A stretch of 64,000 nucleotides of DNA from Lepeophtheirus salmonis (Eukaryota > Arthropoda > Copepoda > Siphonostomatoida > Caligidae), in the NCBI RefSeq assembly GCF_016086655.4, contig NC_052131.2:39991705-40055704 (forward strand), written 5' to 3'. Positions 36,250-48,440 of the stretch are shown piece after piece. Both the position numbers and the translations under genes were made by a program. How positions within the stretch are numbered: position 1 is the first letter of the stretch; every line of letters starts with the position of its first letter. The notes beneath the pieces were generated by a model. It worked only from the letters and a program-made list of their open reading frames with translations, did no database searches and was not told the origin of the DNA.

Positions 36250-37960
36250 AATTTTAAATTTAGTTATTTTTCTTTAACAGTTATTTCTGACACTTTACTC
36301 TGGAACCAATCCATTTCTATATCAATAAGATATATAGAGTTTAAAAACTTATGGCAACCTCCATATTTCAAAGCTAAATAATCAAAACCATAAGAAGCAA
36401 GTAGTTTAAGTTACTGAGTATCGAATTTAAAAGATACTGGTATTTTTGTAAATACAACTTGTATTTTAGTATCACTAAAGATGAATTAGTGTGCGAAAGT
36501 AATTTAGTTGAGTAATCATCCCCATGACGGGTTAATGGATGTTCGTACTCGTAAATTTGTTTGTTTCACACTGAATAAACTGTGACATAGGATGATTGTT
36601 AAACACTACATAATACCCTTACGTAATTGCCGTAGTACAATTTAAAAAAACAAAACAATTCCGGCCCTCCTCATATAAGGAGTAACCTTATCTAAAAAGG
36701 GACTCATTGTATATATATTATAAGACCGTAATTCACCCTTACATTCTTTGACGAAAAAGTAATTATGATAAATTAAATATCCAAGGAAATTATATATTAT
36801 TTTTAAGAGGAGAGTAATTTAATTATAATAACAATAATAATTAGGGAGTTGAGCTCAATGCCTTAAAGAACCCCTTTAAACAAAGTATGATATAGAAGCA
36901 ATTATGAACTACCAAATGCAATTGTTTAATTATTATCCTTAAGATAGTAGATACTTTTTTGCAGAAGTTAACAAATTTAATTTGCGCAAAATTAATATTA
37001 CTATTAAGGTTGGAGTAGCAATAATTCTTCAATGCATGACATCATACGTTAATGTGATAAAAATCTCCAAACTTCCCACATAATATAATACCTATATTTC
37101 TTTATGTACTTTTATTGGATATAGGACTCCTACCCCCTAGTATTTCACACACCAAACCATCCACCACCAACATTTAATCCCCCTATTACAATAAATAACA
37201 ATCATACAACTAAAAATTCCATCTTTTAACAGCCATACAAACATTATTATTAATTTAACTTAATAACGTTGGTATTAGTGATGTATATTACTTGTCTTGA
37301 TGTAATCACTTAAAACTTATTATTATTTCATCTGGGATCTGGAAAATTCCAATACAATTCTACCACCAATATTTTTTTTTTCCAAAATTGAAAAGTGATC
37401 CCCCAAGGCTCAAGGATTAAATTCCCTTTTATATTTTGATTGAGCCCCTCTAGCGAAAGAGGCCCTTCTGGTGAAGAGTTAAATGATTTCGTCTTTACAT
37501 GAAAATATTTATTGATCATTTTTGTGTCTCCTATTTAGCAATTAGTTTCTTATTCGAACTCAAAAGTAGTATTGCCAACAACCTCTACAGACAACTATAG
37601 CATCTATTTATGACTTTGGCTCTCTATCGTTTACTAGCTGTATTTCTCAATAATTATGAAAAGAAATGAAGGTGGGGTAAAGGGTTCGTAGGTTAGATGA
37701 CTTAGGGAGTAAAATGACGGTGATAGTCGTTTCCATAGAGGTAGGCATGCTGTTCCTCTTTCTAATAGTATGGGCATTACTATAGGGATTCACTCCAAAG
37801 CCATTGGTACTAATGATCCATACACTTTTTGGAGCTAAATTAATATATATCATGCACGGACCCAATTTTTCCGATGATTTTTACATTTTTTCAAATGAAC
37901 AAACGACCAAGTTATCAATTTTTGTTCAAATTTAGTTGGCTACGAAAAAACTTTATTCCT
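36250..37960. other. Stretch without recognised gene
   Basis: Minus-strand open frames of 63 and 72 codons (37.33-37.52 and 37.65-37.87 kb) show no domain I recognise. The rest is AT-rich filler. Confidence 0.35.
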
Positions 37961-37977
37961 CGTAAGATGTCTATTTT

Positions 37978-38060
37978 GAGGTACCACAGATGAATTCACT
38001 TTATCATTTCTGCTCGTTACGTGTATATATATTTTTTTTTTGCAGACTTCACCTTGTGAA
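37978..38060 (-). repeat. Family J fragment
   Basis: GTACCACAGATGAATTCACT and a TTGCAGACTTC end resemble the family J text at 9979-10083 in the same orientation, with an insertion of AT-rich DNA. Confidence 0.3.
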
Positions 38061-38404
38061 GTCATGGAGGTTGCATAGTTCGTTATAGAATAATTGTGGA
38101 TACCCACAGTACCTCCAAGTTGAAAAAAGGTATTTTTTGTAGCCCATTAGATATGGACAGAAATTGATTATATAGCAATCGTTTCACCAATTGGTGTTAG
38201 CTTTGGTTTTGGGAAAAAGGTGTCTTTAGATAATCCTATAAAAAGGAACGAAGAAATGAAGGGCTAAATGATCCCTTTCAAAGGGGTTTCCGTTAATTTT
38301 TTAATGATTTTTTTCCATTTAGGTGCTCAAAAATGAACAAAACGTATTAATAATGCTCTATGAAAAGTGCATTTTTTCCTTTTTCATAGTAGCAATAATT
38401 ATAC

Positions 38405-40310
38405 CATGCAACAGTATTTTTTGCGCAAAGGGTGAAACCCATATTTATTATTGTTATTAAAGTCGTAGAACACAAAAATAACCATTAAAACTTTCAACCT
38501 TAACAGATTTGACCTTTAAAAACCTTTTTAAATCAATCAAGTCTTAAGGGTAACCGATTCAGTACCCTATTTCGAGATGAAAGAATTATATAGATTAAAA
38601 TATAAGTAAATAAAAATTGATACAAACATTCAGCATTTGAAAAATGAACTATTCATTACTTATTCTTGATTATAATTAATAAAAAATGTGTATCCCCACT
38701 AAAAAATCGAGTAAAATGAATGACTTTACATAGAAAAGAATATATATTTTATTTTTTCTCCAAGTACTTTATATCCTAGCTTAATCTATAGAAAATACCT
38801 TACATTTTAATTTAAAAAAATTGCCTTCAAAAAGTTTAGTTTTGATTAATTTTTGGTAAACTTAGTTTTTAATATATATTAAGGAATTTTCATAAAATAA
38901 GCTAGTTAGGTTGTGTGAATATATATTACATTAATATTCCGGGGGAAATCAAATCGTTTATATATATTAATTGATCTATTATTTTAATATGATGCATCTA
39001 TAATAAGCCAGATTGTCTTTCAACTTTTTTCTAATTTCGATTATTGCTAGTGCAGAAAGTTTTAATATGGTACGTAAATTACCTATACAAAATTTATTGT
39101 CCTAAGAGGTCATCTTCAGGTGGCACATCTAAAAAAGAATTAAACATAAATATAGATACTAAGAAAACATTTTTAGTTATCTTCCGTAAAATAGTCTTGA
39201 TATACATTTTTTTTAAACTATAAAAAGTGTTTTACAAGTTTATTTTCCAAAATTCTCATATGGAACAATAGAAGAGAAAAAAGTTAGGAAATTTGGAAGA
39301 TCTGTGTATCGTGTGTATCATTTTTTTTTTTTTTTTTTACATTTTTAGAAAGGAAAGATTAAATTTTCTTATGTTATTCACTCTTTTTGCTCCATAGGGT
39401 AGCTTTAGAAAAAAAACTTTATTAATTTTTTTATAGGTTAGAATAATATCTTTTATAACTAATAAATGCAAAATAATGATTAAAAAAAGTATTATACTCC
39501 TAATTGGGAAATTTTTTTTTCTCCTTTCATACTTTTACCTAGGTGTGCTACCTAAAGATGACCTCTTAGAACAATGTAATTTAGCATAGGTAATTTTCAT
39601 ACAATATGACAACTTTTACGGAGTAGAGTCGAAACTCAAAAAAAGTTGATTATCAAACGCTATAATCTATAAACTCGTTTGAATATCCTTACACCTAAAT
39701 TATTTTTTCATATTAGTACATATTTTTAATTAAAAATTCATAAAGAGTTCAATTATTTTTCACCGGAATATTATTGTAATTTGTATTTAATACAACCTAA
39801 CCATTGCATTTCATGAAAATTCCTTAATAAATATTAAAAACTAAATTTACCAAAAATAATCAAAATCAAACTTTTTGAAGGGCAATTTAAAAAAAATTGA
39901 AATATAAGGTCTAACTTAAGTTATGATATGAAACACTAGAAGAAAAAATAAAAAAGATACTCGCTTCTACGTTAGTCCTTCATTTTACTCGATTTTTTAG
40001 TGGTTCTATACATTTTTTATTAATTGTATCCAATGTAAAGTAATAAATAATTCATTTTTCAAATGTTGAATATTTGTATAAATTGCTATTTACTTAAATT
40101 TTCATCTATATAGTTCCTTTATATCAAAATATGGCACTGAATCGTAGCTATTCCTTAAAAACTTGATTTAAAAAAATGCTTTGCCCGCCAAACCTGTAGA
40201 GGTGAAAAGTTTTAATGGTCCTCTTCGTGTTCAAAGTCTTTAATAACAATAGTTATTGAGAGTTTCAGCCTGCAGGCATTCCAAGACCTTTATTTTGTTG
40301 CATAGTGTTA
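38405..40310. repeat. Long imperfect inverted repeat (about 1.9 kb)
   Basis: The left arm, about 38405-39135, is matched in reverse complement by about 39533-40310. Paired landmarks: CACTAAAAAATCGAGTAAAATGAA (first 20 bases CACTAAAAAATCGAGTAAAA) near 38697 and inverted near 40000; CTTCAAAAAGTTTAG near 38826 and inverted near 39880; TAAGAGGTCATCTT near 39104 and inverted near 39565; CATTAAAACTTT near 38485 and inverted near 40210. The arms carry many substitutions and small indels. The spacer of about 400 bases is AT-rich. No transposase or TIR signature was recognised. It could be a foldback element, two head-to-head copies of one repeat, or a source of hairpin RNA. Confidence 0.75.
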
Positions 40311-41004
40311 TGGGCATAGAATGTAGTTTCTTCTTTGCTCGTGACACTCCTCCTTCTCCTCCAAGAGCAAATAATCATGGTCATACTATATTATTTCATA
40401 CAATGATTCCACAAAAATCGGGATTATCTTAAATATAAAAAGTTCAAATATGCCCACCCATTTATCATTACTCATAATACTTTTCATCATTACGTCAAGG
40501 CAAGAATCATTAATTTACTTTGAAATGATTGAAAAAAAGGTATGAATAAAACGTAGGTATTATTTATAGTCATTTGAATTCATTTCCTGCTTCTCAGGAC
40601 AATTTTTTTCAACAAATCCTCACAAAAACTACATTCAAACAAACATTAATAGAAAATAAGAAAACAATTATAAGGACTTTAAGTGATTAATTTACTTCTT
40701 CCATTAATTAGTTGTTTGATATATTATTGTTGAAGTAGTAAATTATTAACTCCTAGATTGGAGGGCTGGACATTCTGTGATAATTTCCTGCTTCTTTAAC
40801 TGACTTTGTAATTTGTAAAAGGATCACATAATATATGGACCAGCAGAAAATATGAGCTAAAAAGGAGGCGAGATATTTTCTAGTTGACACTCTGAAGAGT
40901 GGTTTTTTATTTTCCAAAACTCTTTCATTCTTGAAGAAAGAATATGTTACTATAAAGAAATCACTTTTTTTTTTTTTTTGGGGGGCTTGGTTTTTGGAGG
41001 TTTT

Positions 41005-41660
41005 TGCCAAAATTCATAGCTACTCACAGAATAATAAATTTTTTGGAAAAAAATTACAAAAATTCATAGCTACTCAAAGAAAATTATTTTTTTGTTGAAA
41101 TTTTTTTGAAAAATTGAATAATTAATATTTGAAATTTAATTTTTATGATTTTTTTCCACATAATTCAATTTTCAAATTTTTTTATGGATAGCTATGGATT
41201 TTTGAAGTTATTTTGCAAAAATATTAATATTTGAAATTTAATTTTTATGATTTTTTCCTCATATTTTTGGAAAGAAAACTTCAAAAATCTATAGCTATTC
41301 ATAGAAAATTTAATTTTTCGGACTTTCTTTTTTGAAATCCTTACATATTCACAGAACATTCATTTTTGTGGAAAAAACAATTCAAATATTAATTTTTAAA
41401 AAAAGAAGCTTTTCACAGAAAGTTAATTTTAAAGCAAAAACAATTTTAAAAATTTAATTCCCAATATTCGATTTTTTTGAAAAAAACTTCAATACTCACA
41501 AAAAAATAAATTTTTTCGAAAAAAATTTCTAATAATAAATTTTTTGTTCTGGAGTATAATTTTCTCGAATGACAAAAAAATATTTTAGTAGAAAGCGAAA
41601 TTCCTTAATTACGGACGCTACAGCCCCTCCAGCCCACCCTCTGTAGACGCCCATGTATAG
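41005..41660. repeat. AT-rich degenerate tandem block (family E)
   Basis: A word like AAAATTCATAGCTACTCA, followed by AGAAAATTAATTTTTT-type and GGAAAAAAA-type text, recurs many times with drift in both orientations. The block ends in a GC-rich cap (CTACAGCCCCTCCAGCCC and TGTAGACGCCCATG). Related blocks are at 4.5 and 56.5 kb. Confidence 0.55.
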
Positions 41661-42518
41661 TGCGTGTGTTCATGCAAGACATATAGGTATTTGAGGAGTT
41701 ATAAGTCTGAGTCCTTGTTGGATTCAGAGTAATTCCTGTCTATATATTTATTTGTGTACCTTTATTTCTTTTCTTGAACAGCTGCACACGCTCCTTTTTT
41801 TTTTCGATATAGTTCCAATAACTTTTGAAAGCTGTTTAATATTCCTTACTGTATAATTTTTATCGTTTTTGAAAGTTGGAATATGAAAAATCCCTTTAAC
41901 TAAAAGCATCATTTTCGAATTGGTGAAATGTAATTAAAAAAAGTTATTGGTTTAATATAAAATTTAAACTCATTTGTGTATAAATATAAACATTATTAAT
42001 CAAATTTTTAAAACTTTTTTCAGAGATTTTCTTTCCATTCTTGGTTTCACAGTTCCTTTTAAAACTGTATTTAAATTATGTTTTATATTAATTGATTATA
42101 TTTTGTATATAAACATCTTTTTTTTAATTTCAAAATATTTGTTCTAGAAGGAAGGAAGCGTTTTGAACAAATATATTTTATGACAAAATTAGTTAGTTAG
42201 TTTTTTTCTAATGTAGAGCATTATTCATATTTAAGAAACGCAAAATGAACTTATTTCTTTTTTTAGCAGACTTTGGAAAATGTATTTGTTTTTGAAAATT
42301 GGCCAAATCTTTATTAATACAGTCCCAATGGCCCATACTCATCGCAGATGACCCATAATTATCTGACTCTTTGGTGCTATGTTAATTCCTAAATCTAAAT
42401 ATTATTTCTTTAACTTTTGATATGTTTCTTATAAATTCAATAGATTTTTTTTAGAAAATATCAAATTTCTTATGAAGTTAAGTTAATTTAAAAGACTAAT
42501 AAAAGGAATAAGCTTCCA

Positions 42519-43110
42519 TTAATTGTTTTCTATCACATGCCACTCAAGTTGATCCACTGTTGCTAGAAATATCTTGCATTGGTTTCCATCAAACCTATCC
42601 CTTCTCCACATTGTGGAAAAAAACTTTTTGACCTTAGCCAATCTTGAAATTCGCTCCAGATGTGGCTCTTGGTGTACTGAGCCGACAACACCCATTAAAA
42701 GATGTAGCTCAGAAAGAAGTATTTCTGAAACGATTGTGGATTCTAAGGTAGCATTAATCAGTGGAAGTTTTATATCAAAATTTCGAATCTTTGTTTTGAC
42801 ATGTTTTATATTTTCTTTGCAATTTTTAAGAGGTATAATATTCCCGCTTTCCTTCAATCTATTGATATTTGCAGTACATATATAGCACGAGTTATTAGAT
42901 GAAGGAATTGTAATACCCGTCAAAATATTAGTCTTTTTAGAATCCACTACCCAAATATAGCTCCTTTCTTGACTTTAAATTACAACGACTTCAATTATTC
43001 TTTTGATTTTTCGATGGTTTTCAAAAATTTGGCCGTCAGAAATAGGGAATAGGAAAAGTTTCTTGATTTCACTGTCCATTAATTGACCTTTCCTTGGATT
43101 AGAGTAATTG
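42519..43110 (-). pseudogene. Fragment of a repeat-associated unknown protein
   Basis: The main minus-strand frame of about 150 codons has paired Cys (CYICTAN), LPLINATLESTIVSEILLSE, then LHLLMGVVGSVHQ and RRDRFDGNQCKIFLATVDQL. Upstream, after a stop, LMDSEIKKLFLFPISDGQIF continues the same protein. The 'ELHLL.G.V' plus 'F.GNQC..L' pattern is one I associate with multi-copy hypothetical proteins of transposon-rich invertebrate genomes (Hydra, copepods), not with a named enzyme. Both ends are cut, so this is a relic. Function unknown. Confidence 0.45.
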
Positions 43111-43150
43111 TCATTTCAAAGGAAGCTCCAGCAGAAAAGAGTCAAAGGAA

Positions 43151-43573
43151 GAGCCCGTCAAAACAAAAGCAAGGCTTGAATGATTTTTCTCAAAATTGAG
43201 TGTAGATTACTTTTGAACTCTTTCACAAATTATCGTCAATTTCTATCCACAAATTATTCTTATTAATCCTTTGGAAGGAGCCCAAATTGCACTTAAAGTA
43301 GCCAAAATTCATAGATTTTATCTGAAAGGCCATATTGAGACATATATAAGTCTCTTAAATCATATATAGGTTCTAAACTATAGATAAAGAGTTTGGGTAT
43401 CTTACCTTATACCACAAACTTGAAAATTAAGCCTTCATAATTGACTCAAATATGTCTATGAAATATTGGGCTGTACAGTCTACATATATGCATTTATATT
43501 TTGTAAAAAAATAACTTCGAGTTTTCTCCATTTTTTGATTTTTGTTGAAGATTGTTTTTATATTGACGTACAA
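43151..43573. repeat. Family D MITE, copy 3
   Basis: The left end GAGCCCGTCAAAACAAAAGC and the inverted right end (reverse complement GTACGTCAATATAAAAACAA) match copies 1 and 2. The interior keeps GGTTCTAAACTATAG, TACCACAAACTTG and CTATGAAATATTGGGCTG. Confidence 0.6.
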
Positions 43574-43859
43574 CAACTATGAGTATATACAACGGATGTA
43601 TGACTTTGGAGCAAAAACTCTCAAAATTGAATGAATCTATCGTTGTTTAAAAAGTTACAATGAAAGATGAATTTAAAAGGGTATGAGTAGAGTTGTATAA
43701 ATTATGACCTAGCTGTATATAAAAATAAAATAAACCGAAAATCAACGTCTTAATCCTTACATTCTTAGTTGTAATGATGTTTATATTAGATCAGCTACAA
43801 GCATTTGTGAGAGTAAGGAAATAAACAAAAATCCTACTCCTTATAAAACAAGGATATAT

Positions 43860-44080
43860 CAGCTGGAATTAATCCGATGTCGATCCAACAACGACTTACA
43901 TACAGTTATAACTCTCCACCCAATTCTCAGTGTCTTCAGAATCCATGCAATCACGTACTTTATACTAAGATGTCCCCTTCTCAACAATGAAAGAATAATT
44001 ATAACAGTGTCAGAAAATAAAACACCCCTTCTCAGGTTACAACTAAAAGTCTCGCACGAGTTCTGGGTTATATTTTATCA
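43860..44080 (+). repeat. Family C dispersed repeat, copy 5
   Basis: ATGTCGATCCAACAACGAC, CCAATTCTCAGTG, ATCACGTACTTTATACTAAG and CCCTTCTCAACAATGAAAG fit the family order with strong drift. Confidence 0.4.
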
Positions 44081-44567
44081 ACAGACTCAATATCCATAGA
44101 CCATTTCTGCTATCAATTTTTTGCTTGTTTCCTCATGTCCAATTTTTATTAGGAAAGTAATGATCCCATTTAGAAGAAATTTTTGACTCTTATTTTCAAT
44201 ATTTTGGGGCATTTTTTCCCCCCAAAAGTCAGTTTATGTTGGAGTAATTCATATCCAAAGGATTTTGAGATAAACAAATTGTCTTTTACCCATCCCTATA
44301 ATAATAAAACCATTGTTTGTATGTATCGTCGTTTCGTTTTCAGGGATAAATGAGGGTCAACCTGAAATTTGTAAAATAAATGTACGATCGCGTGTTTTGT
44401 GTGATGGTATATACTTAGTATTTGCCTATTTTCCTACCAATAATGCTTTAAAACAGTAAAATGTATTTTTACTTTACTTTTATATTTGACTAATTAACAA
44501 AATATTCTTAAATGAAATTAAATATAAAAGAGTGAATCTAATAAACCTTTTTTTTTGTTTAAAAAAA

Positions 44568-44596
44568 CTAACAACATCCCCAAGGGATGTTGTTAG
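44568..44596. repeat. Perfect 13-base hairpin
   Basis: CTAACAACATCCC at 44568-44580, loop CAA, then GGGATGTTGTTAG at 44584-44596, an exact inverted repeat. Immediately downstream, GGTTATATTGAAAAAGTAAT matches the C-terminal 'GGYIEKV' coding text of the mariner relic at 36.2 kb, so the hairpin may mark an insertion or deletion junction. Confidence 0.7.
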
Positions 44597-44755
44597 GGGT
44601 TATATTGAAAAAGTAATCAATTTTTATAAGGCTAGGAAGATTTATATTTTATGAATCCAATGTTCACTAAAAAGTATATCTCATGATTAATACATCGTAT
44701 GAAAAAAAAGTTTAAAGCTTGCTTAAAGGTTAATTGTACACTTTAAAAAAATCAT

Positions 44756-45045
44756 TTACAGTTTGGTGTTTAGTGAAGCTAGTTGTGTGTTACAGCGTTC
44801 CAAAATGAAGGTTAAACAAAGATAAAATTCCAAACATTCTTCAGGGTCACTACAACTAAGGCGAAAAGCTGGTGCAGGCAGTCAAAATTTTTTGTGCTCT
44901 TTATGGACCTACTACAATATCGAATGCAACAGCAAAGTTGTGGTTCCAACGATTCCTTTCTGGTAATATGGACGTTTAAGATGAAGCACGATTCAGTCTT
45001 CGAAAATGTCGAGAAAAGATAATGGTAGGCCTAATATTGAACCGG
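44756..45045 (+). pseudogene. Mariner-type transposase N-terminal fragment
   Basis: One frame reads EKLVQAVKIFCALYGPTTIS, then NATAKLWFQRFLSGNMDV, a stop, and DEARFSLRKCREKIMVG. This is the paired helix-turn-helix of mariner transposases: VYG..T.S..T...WF.RF.SG, then the D-E-R-G-R linker. The catalytic domain is missing, so it is a truncated copy of a subfamily different from those at 53 and 57 kb. Confidence 0.7.
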
Positions 45046-46580
45046 CATGTTAATTTTATGTATTTATTTTATTTTATTGTCAAAGTAAAACGAAAAACGC
45101 TCAAAACTTTTTACTTCACATATTACTTGAAGATTTTTTATTTTGTTTTTTACTCTACATAAAAATGTGTCATTCATGAAGGGACGTTCTCTTTAAGTAA
45201 ATGTTGATTTTATTAGGGTCTTCAAAGGAAAATCCATACTATATATAGATAAACCCGATTGCTACGGAGTAGGATGTTATTCTTTACTCATCTAAATAGT
45301 GGACTTTATTTTGTATACAATTTTTAAATTGGAGCTCCATACTACATGGATATGGAGCAAAAAATGAGTGCCGCTCATTCTTTCGGTTCATTTTCGAATG
45401 CCTGAGTTCCTGAAAGGAAATTTTTTTCGTACGATTAACGTAAAAAATCTTTTATTTCTTTGCTCCTTTTTTATTGTTCTCCAAATACATCTTTTACCTC
45501 GTGGTCAAAACTATAACCAAGTAGCGAAACGACGACAACGTCATCAATTTTTCTCTTTGTCAATTTAGCCAATTTTAGTGGGCTAGAATAATAGTTTTAT
45601 GCCTGCTAAGATTACATTGAAAGTATCTTCAATTACTCTATAACTGATATACGTAACGTCCATAAATTCACCAAAGGTAATTCTGCAAGGGATATAAATG
45701 ATTAAGGGATGCCATTTATTGTATTTTCATAACGGGCATCTCATGAGGATGTAAATTATGAAAGGAAAGTAATTCACAAATGAGCCCCTAGACTGACTTT
45801 TTTCAGAATTGATGGAATGAACAAAAAAAGTATGAACTTTTCCTGGTCTGACTATAGCAAAACCTGAACTGATCAAATTCCAATAAATATAGTATTTCTT
45901 TGAAAGACAAAGCCAGATGGATATTGAGTTTTTTTTTTTTTTTCATGAGTCATCAAATTAATCATTATTTAGCAGCTGCTAATTTTTTATTTAATGGTTT
46001 CATTTTTGCATAAAAATGATTAAACTCTGTTTAGGAATGGCTTTTTTATTGCTTCTTTGTGCTTATTTTATTTGCAAAAAAATAAAAAGAAAGCTTAATT
46101 AGCAGCGATATCCAACATTTACACCCTAATGATGCACATTAATTATATCTTGGATTTTGATTATAAATTAGCTGACACACACACTGATCTTCCCTCAGTC
46201 CTGCTTCGTCTTATATACCTTTGTACAATTTACAATAAATAAACGAACCTTCCTATAATTTCCTTTATATGAGTAGGTAATGTTTTAAATAAAGTGCTCT
46301 GAGGCATACATAAGTAGGAGTATCTATTATTAATATGTACAATGTATCATAACCTTGTACAAATACCATGTGACTATTATTAAAGTCATAGCCTAAAGCG
46401 CCTCCCTTACAATTGATTTAAAATTATTTTACATAACATGGAAATAAACATTATTTACTCTAAGTCTATACCTATTTTGTGATCTTTATTGAATCTTTGA
46501 ACCTTTCCTTCTTCATAAATAGGAAGAAAATGGATTTGGTATCAAGCATGAAAAGAAACTCCGAGGATGGCACATAAAAA
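45046..46580. other. AT-rich stretch without recognised gene
   Basis: A 66-codon open frame near 45.4 kb is not recognisable. Nothing else stands out on either strand. Confidence 0.4.
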
Positions 46581-46581
46581 A

Positions 46582-46660
46582 TGACTTTGTATTTTGTTGT
46601 CAGCTGTCAAAGTGTCTGATTAATTATTTTCCCTAATCTGAGTTATGAACGTTGACACAT
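46582..46660 (-). repeat. Family A right-end fragment, inverted
   Basis: TTTGTATTTTGTTGTCAGCT, then GTCAAAGTGTCTGATT and AGTTATGAACGTTGA follow the order seen in the minus-strand copy at 49.05 kb. It abuts the left end of the next family A copy, so two copies are joined tail to head. Confidence 0.4.
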
Positions 46661-47046
46661 CCTTACCTATATTGTATCACGCAACCTTTCCTCCGAGCAG
46701 AAATAGAAAAATAGAATTTCGGAATTATCTGGTAGTTAGCCAAATAAGTCAATCATACCAACTCCTATTTATCTGTTAAATATACCAGCCGTTAATTTTC
46801 TTATTATTTCTGCACAATCTTTAAAATGAATCACACACATATATATTAGCTTCTATTTGTTAGCCAAAATTTCTTCATAGAAATAATAAAGTGGCATATA
46901 TATACAAATATATAAATATACAACAAAGAAGGATCACCAAGAAATTGTATTCCGGTTCATTCAGTTTATTTATATCAAGTGAGACGAGGGAATCAAGAAG
47001 ACAACAAATGCACAGGGTATTTTTGTGTTAGCGAGGTAATGTCGTG
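46661..47046 (+). repeat. Family A MITE-like repeat, copy 5
   Basis: Left end CCTTACCTATATTGTATCAC, then GCAACCTTTCCTCC and TAGCCAAATAAGTC. The interior has CCAAAATTTCTTCATAGAAA, shared with copy 6. Right end TATCAAGTGAGACGAGGG, GACAACAAATGC, TGTTAGCGAGGTAATGTCGTG (first 20 bases TGTTAGCGAGGTAATGTCGT). Confidence 0.6.
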
Positions 47047-47672
47047 TTGTAACAACCTTCAAAAGACAGCTGTCAAAAATCTTATAACCATTTGTTTGAT
47101 AGTTGTTTTGCTAAATGTGACACTACTTTAGTTATTTTAAAAGCAATGAATCGAAAAAAAAATCTTATTATAATTTTTTTGATTTGAAAAGTGTGTTTGG
47201 GGACTCACTCCCCTTCATCAAGTAAATAATAATAAAATAGCCAATTTTGAACGAAGCAAATCGTGTTTTCTTTGTTAAGGCCGGGACTTTTCAGTCCATG
47301 TGCTATTGCTTGGTAATATTTTATTAAAAACGTAGCTATACATCAGTATTTGTATATGTAAAGGTGGGCATTAAGTTTCGTTAAATAAATGTTTTGAGAT
47401 TGGAAAAGAATAACTGTTGTTTTGTGTGCTCTTTATTAATTTATATATTTTTCTTGTTATTTTTTTCAGTCAAACAGGCAAACATAATCATTATCAATGA
47501 AAATAAATACATTCATTTTCATTGGTTGTTTCTCAACGTGTATAAAATTAGAAAAATTTTAGTTATCAAAATGTTAGTTTCATTCTGACAGAGTCCGATC
47601 TAAATAAAAGTAAAATTATAAAGAGACTAACTATACTTATAAATTTGTTTATTTTATTTCTTCCCTCACTTA

Positions 47673-48214
47673 GTTACATTTATTGTACCACGCAACTTTT
47701 CATCAAAAAATAAACTAAGAAAAGGCCTAAAATCATCTGGAAGTTAGCCAAATAAGTAGATTATACCCACTGTTATTTATCTCCTATGTAGTCTCAGACA
47801 ATCACTGTCATATTTAAAAAAAAAATGAATTAAGTACAAATATTAGGTATATACTTCATAATATTAAAATCCAACCAAGTATTTTAGTCGATTCTGTAAA
47901 CAATATTGCTTAGTTTTAATATTTTTTATATTAGTTTTAATATTTTATTAAAAACGTAGTTATATATTTTTATTTTTATGATAGCCAAAATTTCTTCATA
48001 TAATATTAAAATGACTTATATATATACAAGGGATCAACAAGAAGTTGTATTCTTGTACTTTTGGAAACGGTGTATAAGTATAAAACAACTTAATAGTCTG
48101 TTTTTCAAAAATACTAAATTATGGAATAAACATGACGTATCAAGTGAATCGCAGGAATCGACAGCTGACAACAAACTACTCTGGGTATTCTTATGTTAGC
48201 GAGGTAACGCTGTG
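47673..48214 (+). repeat. Family A MITE-like repeat, copy 6
   Basis: Left end GTTACATTTATTGTACCACG, then CCTAAAATCATCTGGAAG and TTAGCCAAATAAGTAG. The interior shares CCAAAATTTCTTCATA with copy 5. Right end GACGTATCAAGTGAATCG, GACAGCTGACAACAAAC, TTATGTTAGCGAGGTAACGC. A duplicated AATATTTTTTATATTAG-like stretch makes it longer (about 540 bases). Confidence 0.6.
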
Positions 48215-48224
48215 CCCCGTTTCC

Positions 48225-48440
48225 TTTTCTCTCTTCTTAATTTAGAAGATAACCTCCCAAGAATTCTTCGGTTTTACTCACCTTTGTTCGTGAGCACACT
48301 CAGACGTAACTATTCAATACACATATCAATTCATATGTGTTATGTCCTCAAGAATAAGAATAAGCGTTTGAGAATTTATATAAAATATATAATGTGATGA
48401 CTGATGAGTACTTTAGACCCTAGAATGCTCACAAACAAAA
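48225..48440 (+). repeat. Family C dispersed repeat, copy 6
   Basis: TTTAGAAGATAACCTCCCAA, GTGAGCACACTCAGACG and TAACTATTCAATACACAT, with a later CCTCAAGAATAAG, match family C. It directly follows the right end of family A copy 6. Confidence 0.5.

Noticed and set aside
37647..37865. 72-codon minus-strand frame with mixed composition
   Set aside because: No motif, no splice context and no second line of evidence; left unannotated.
42574..42885. 103-codon + strand frame
   Set aside because: It is the shadow of the minus-strand relic, which has the more protein-like composition.
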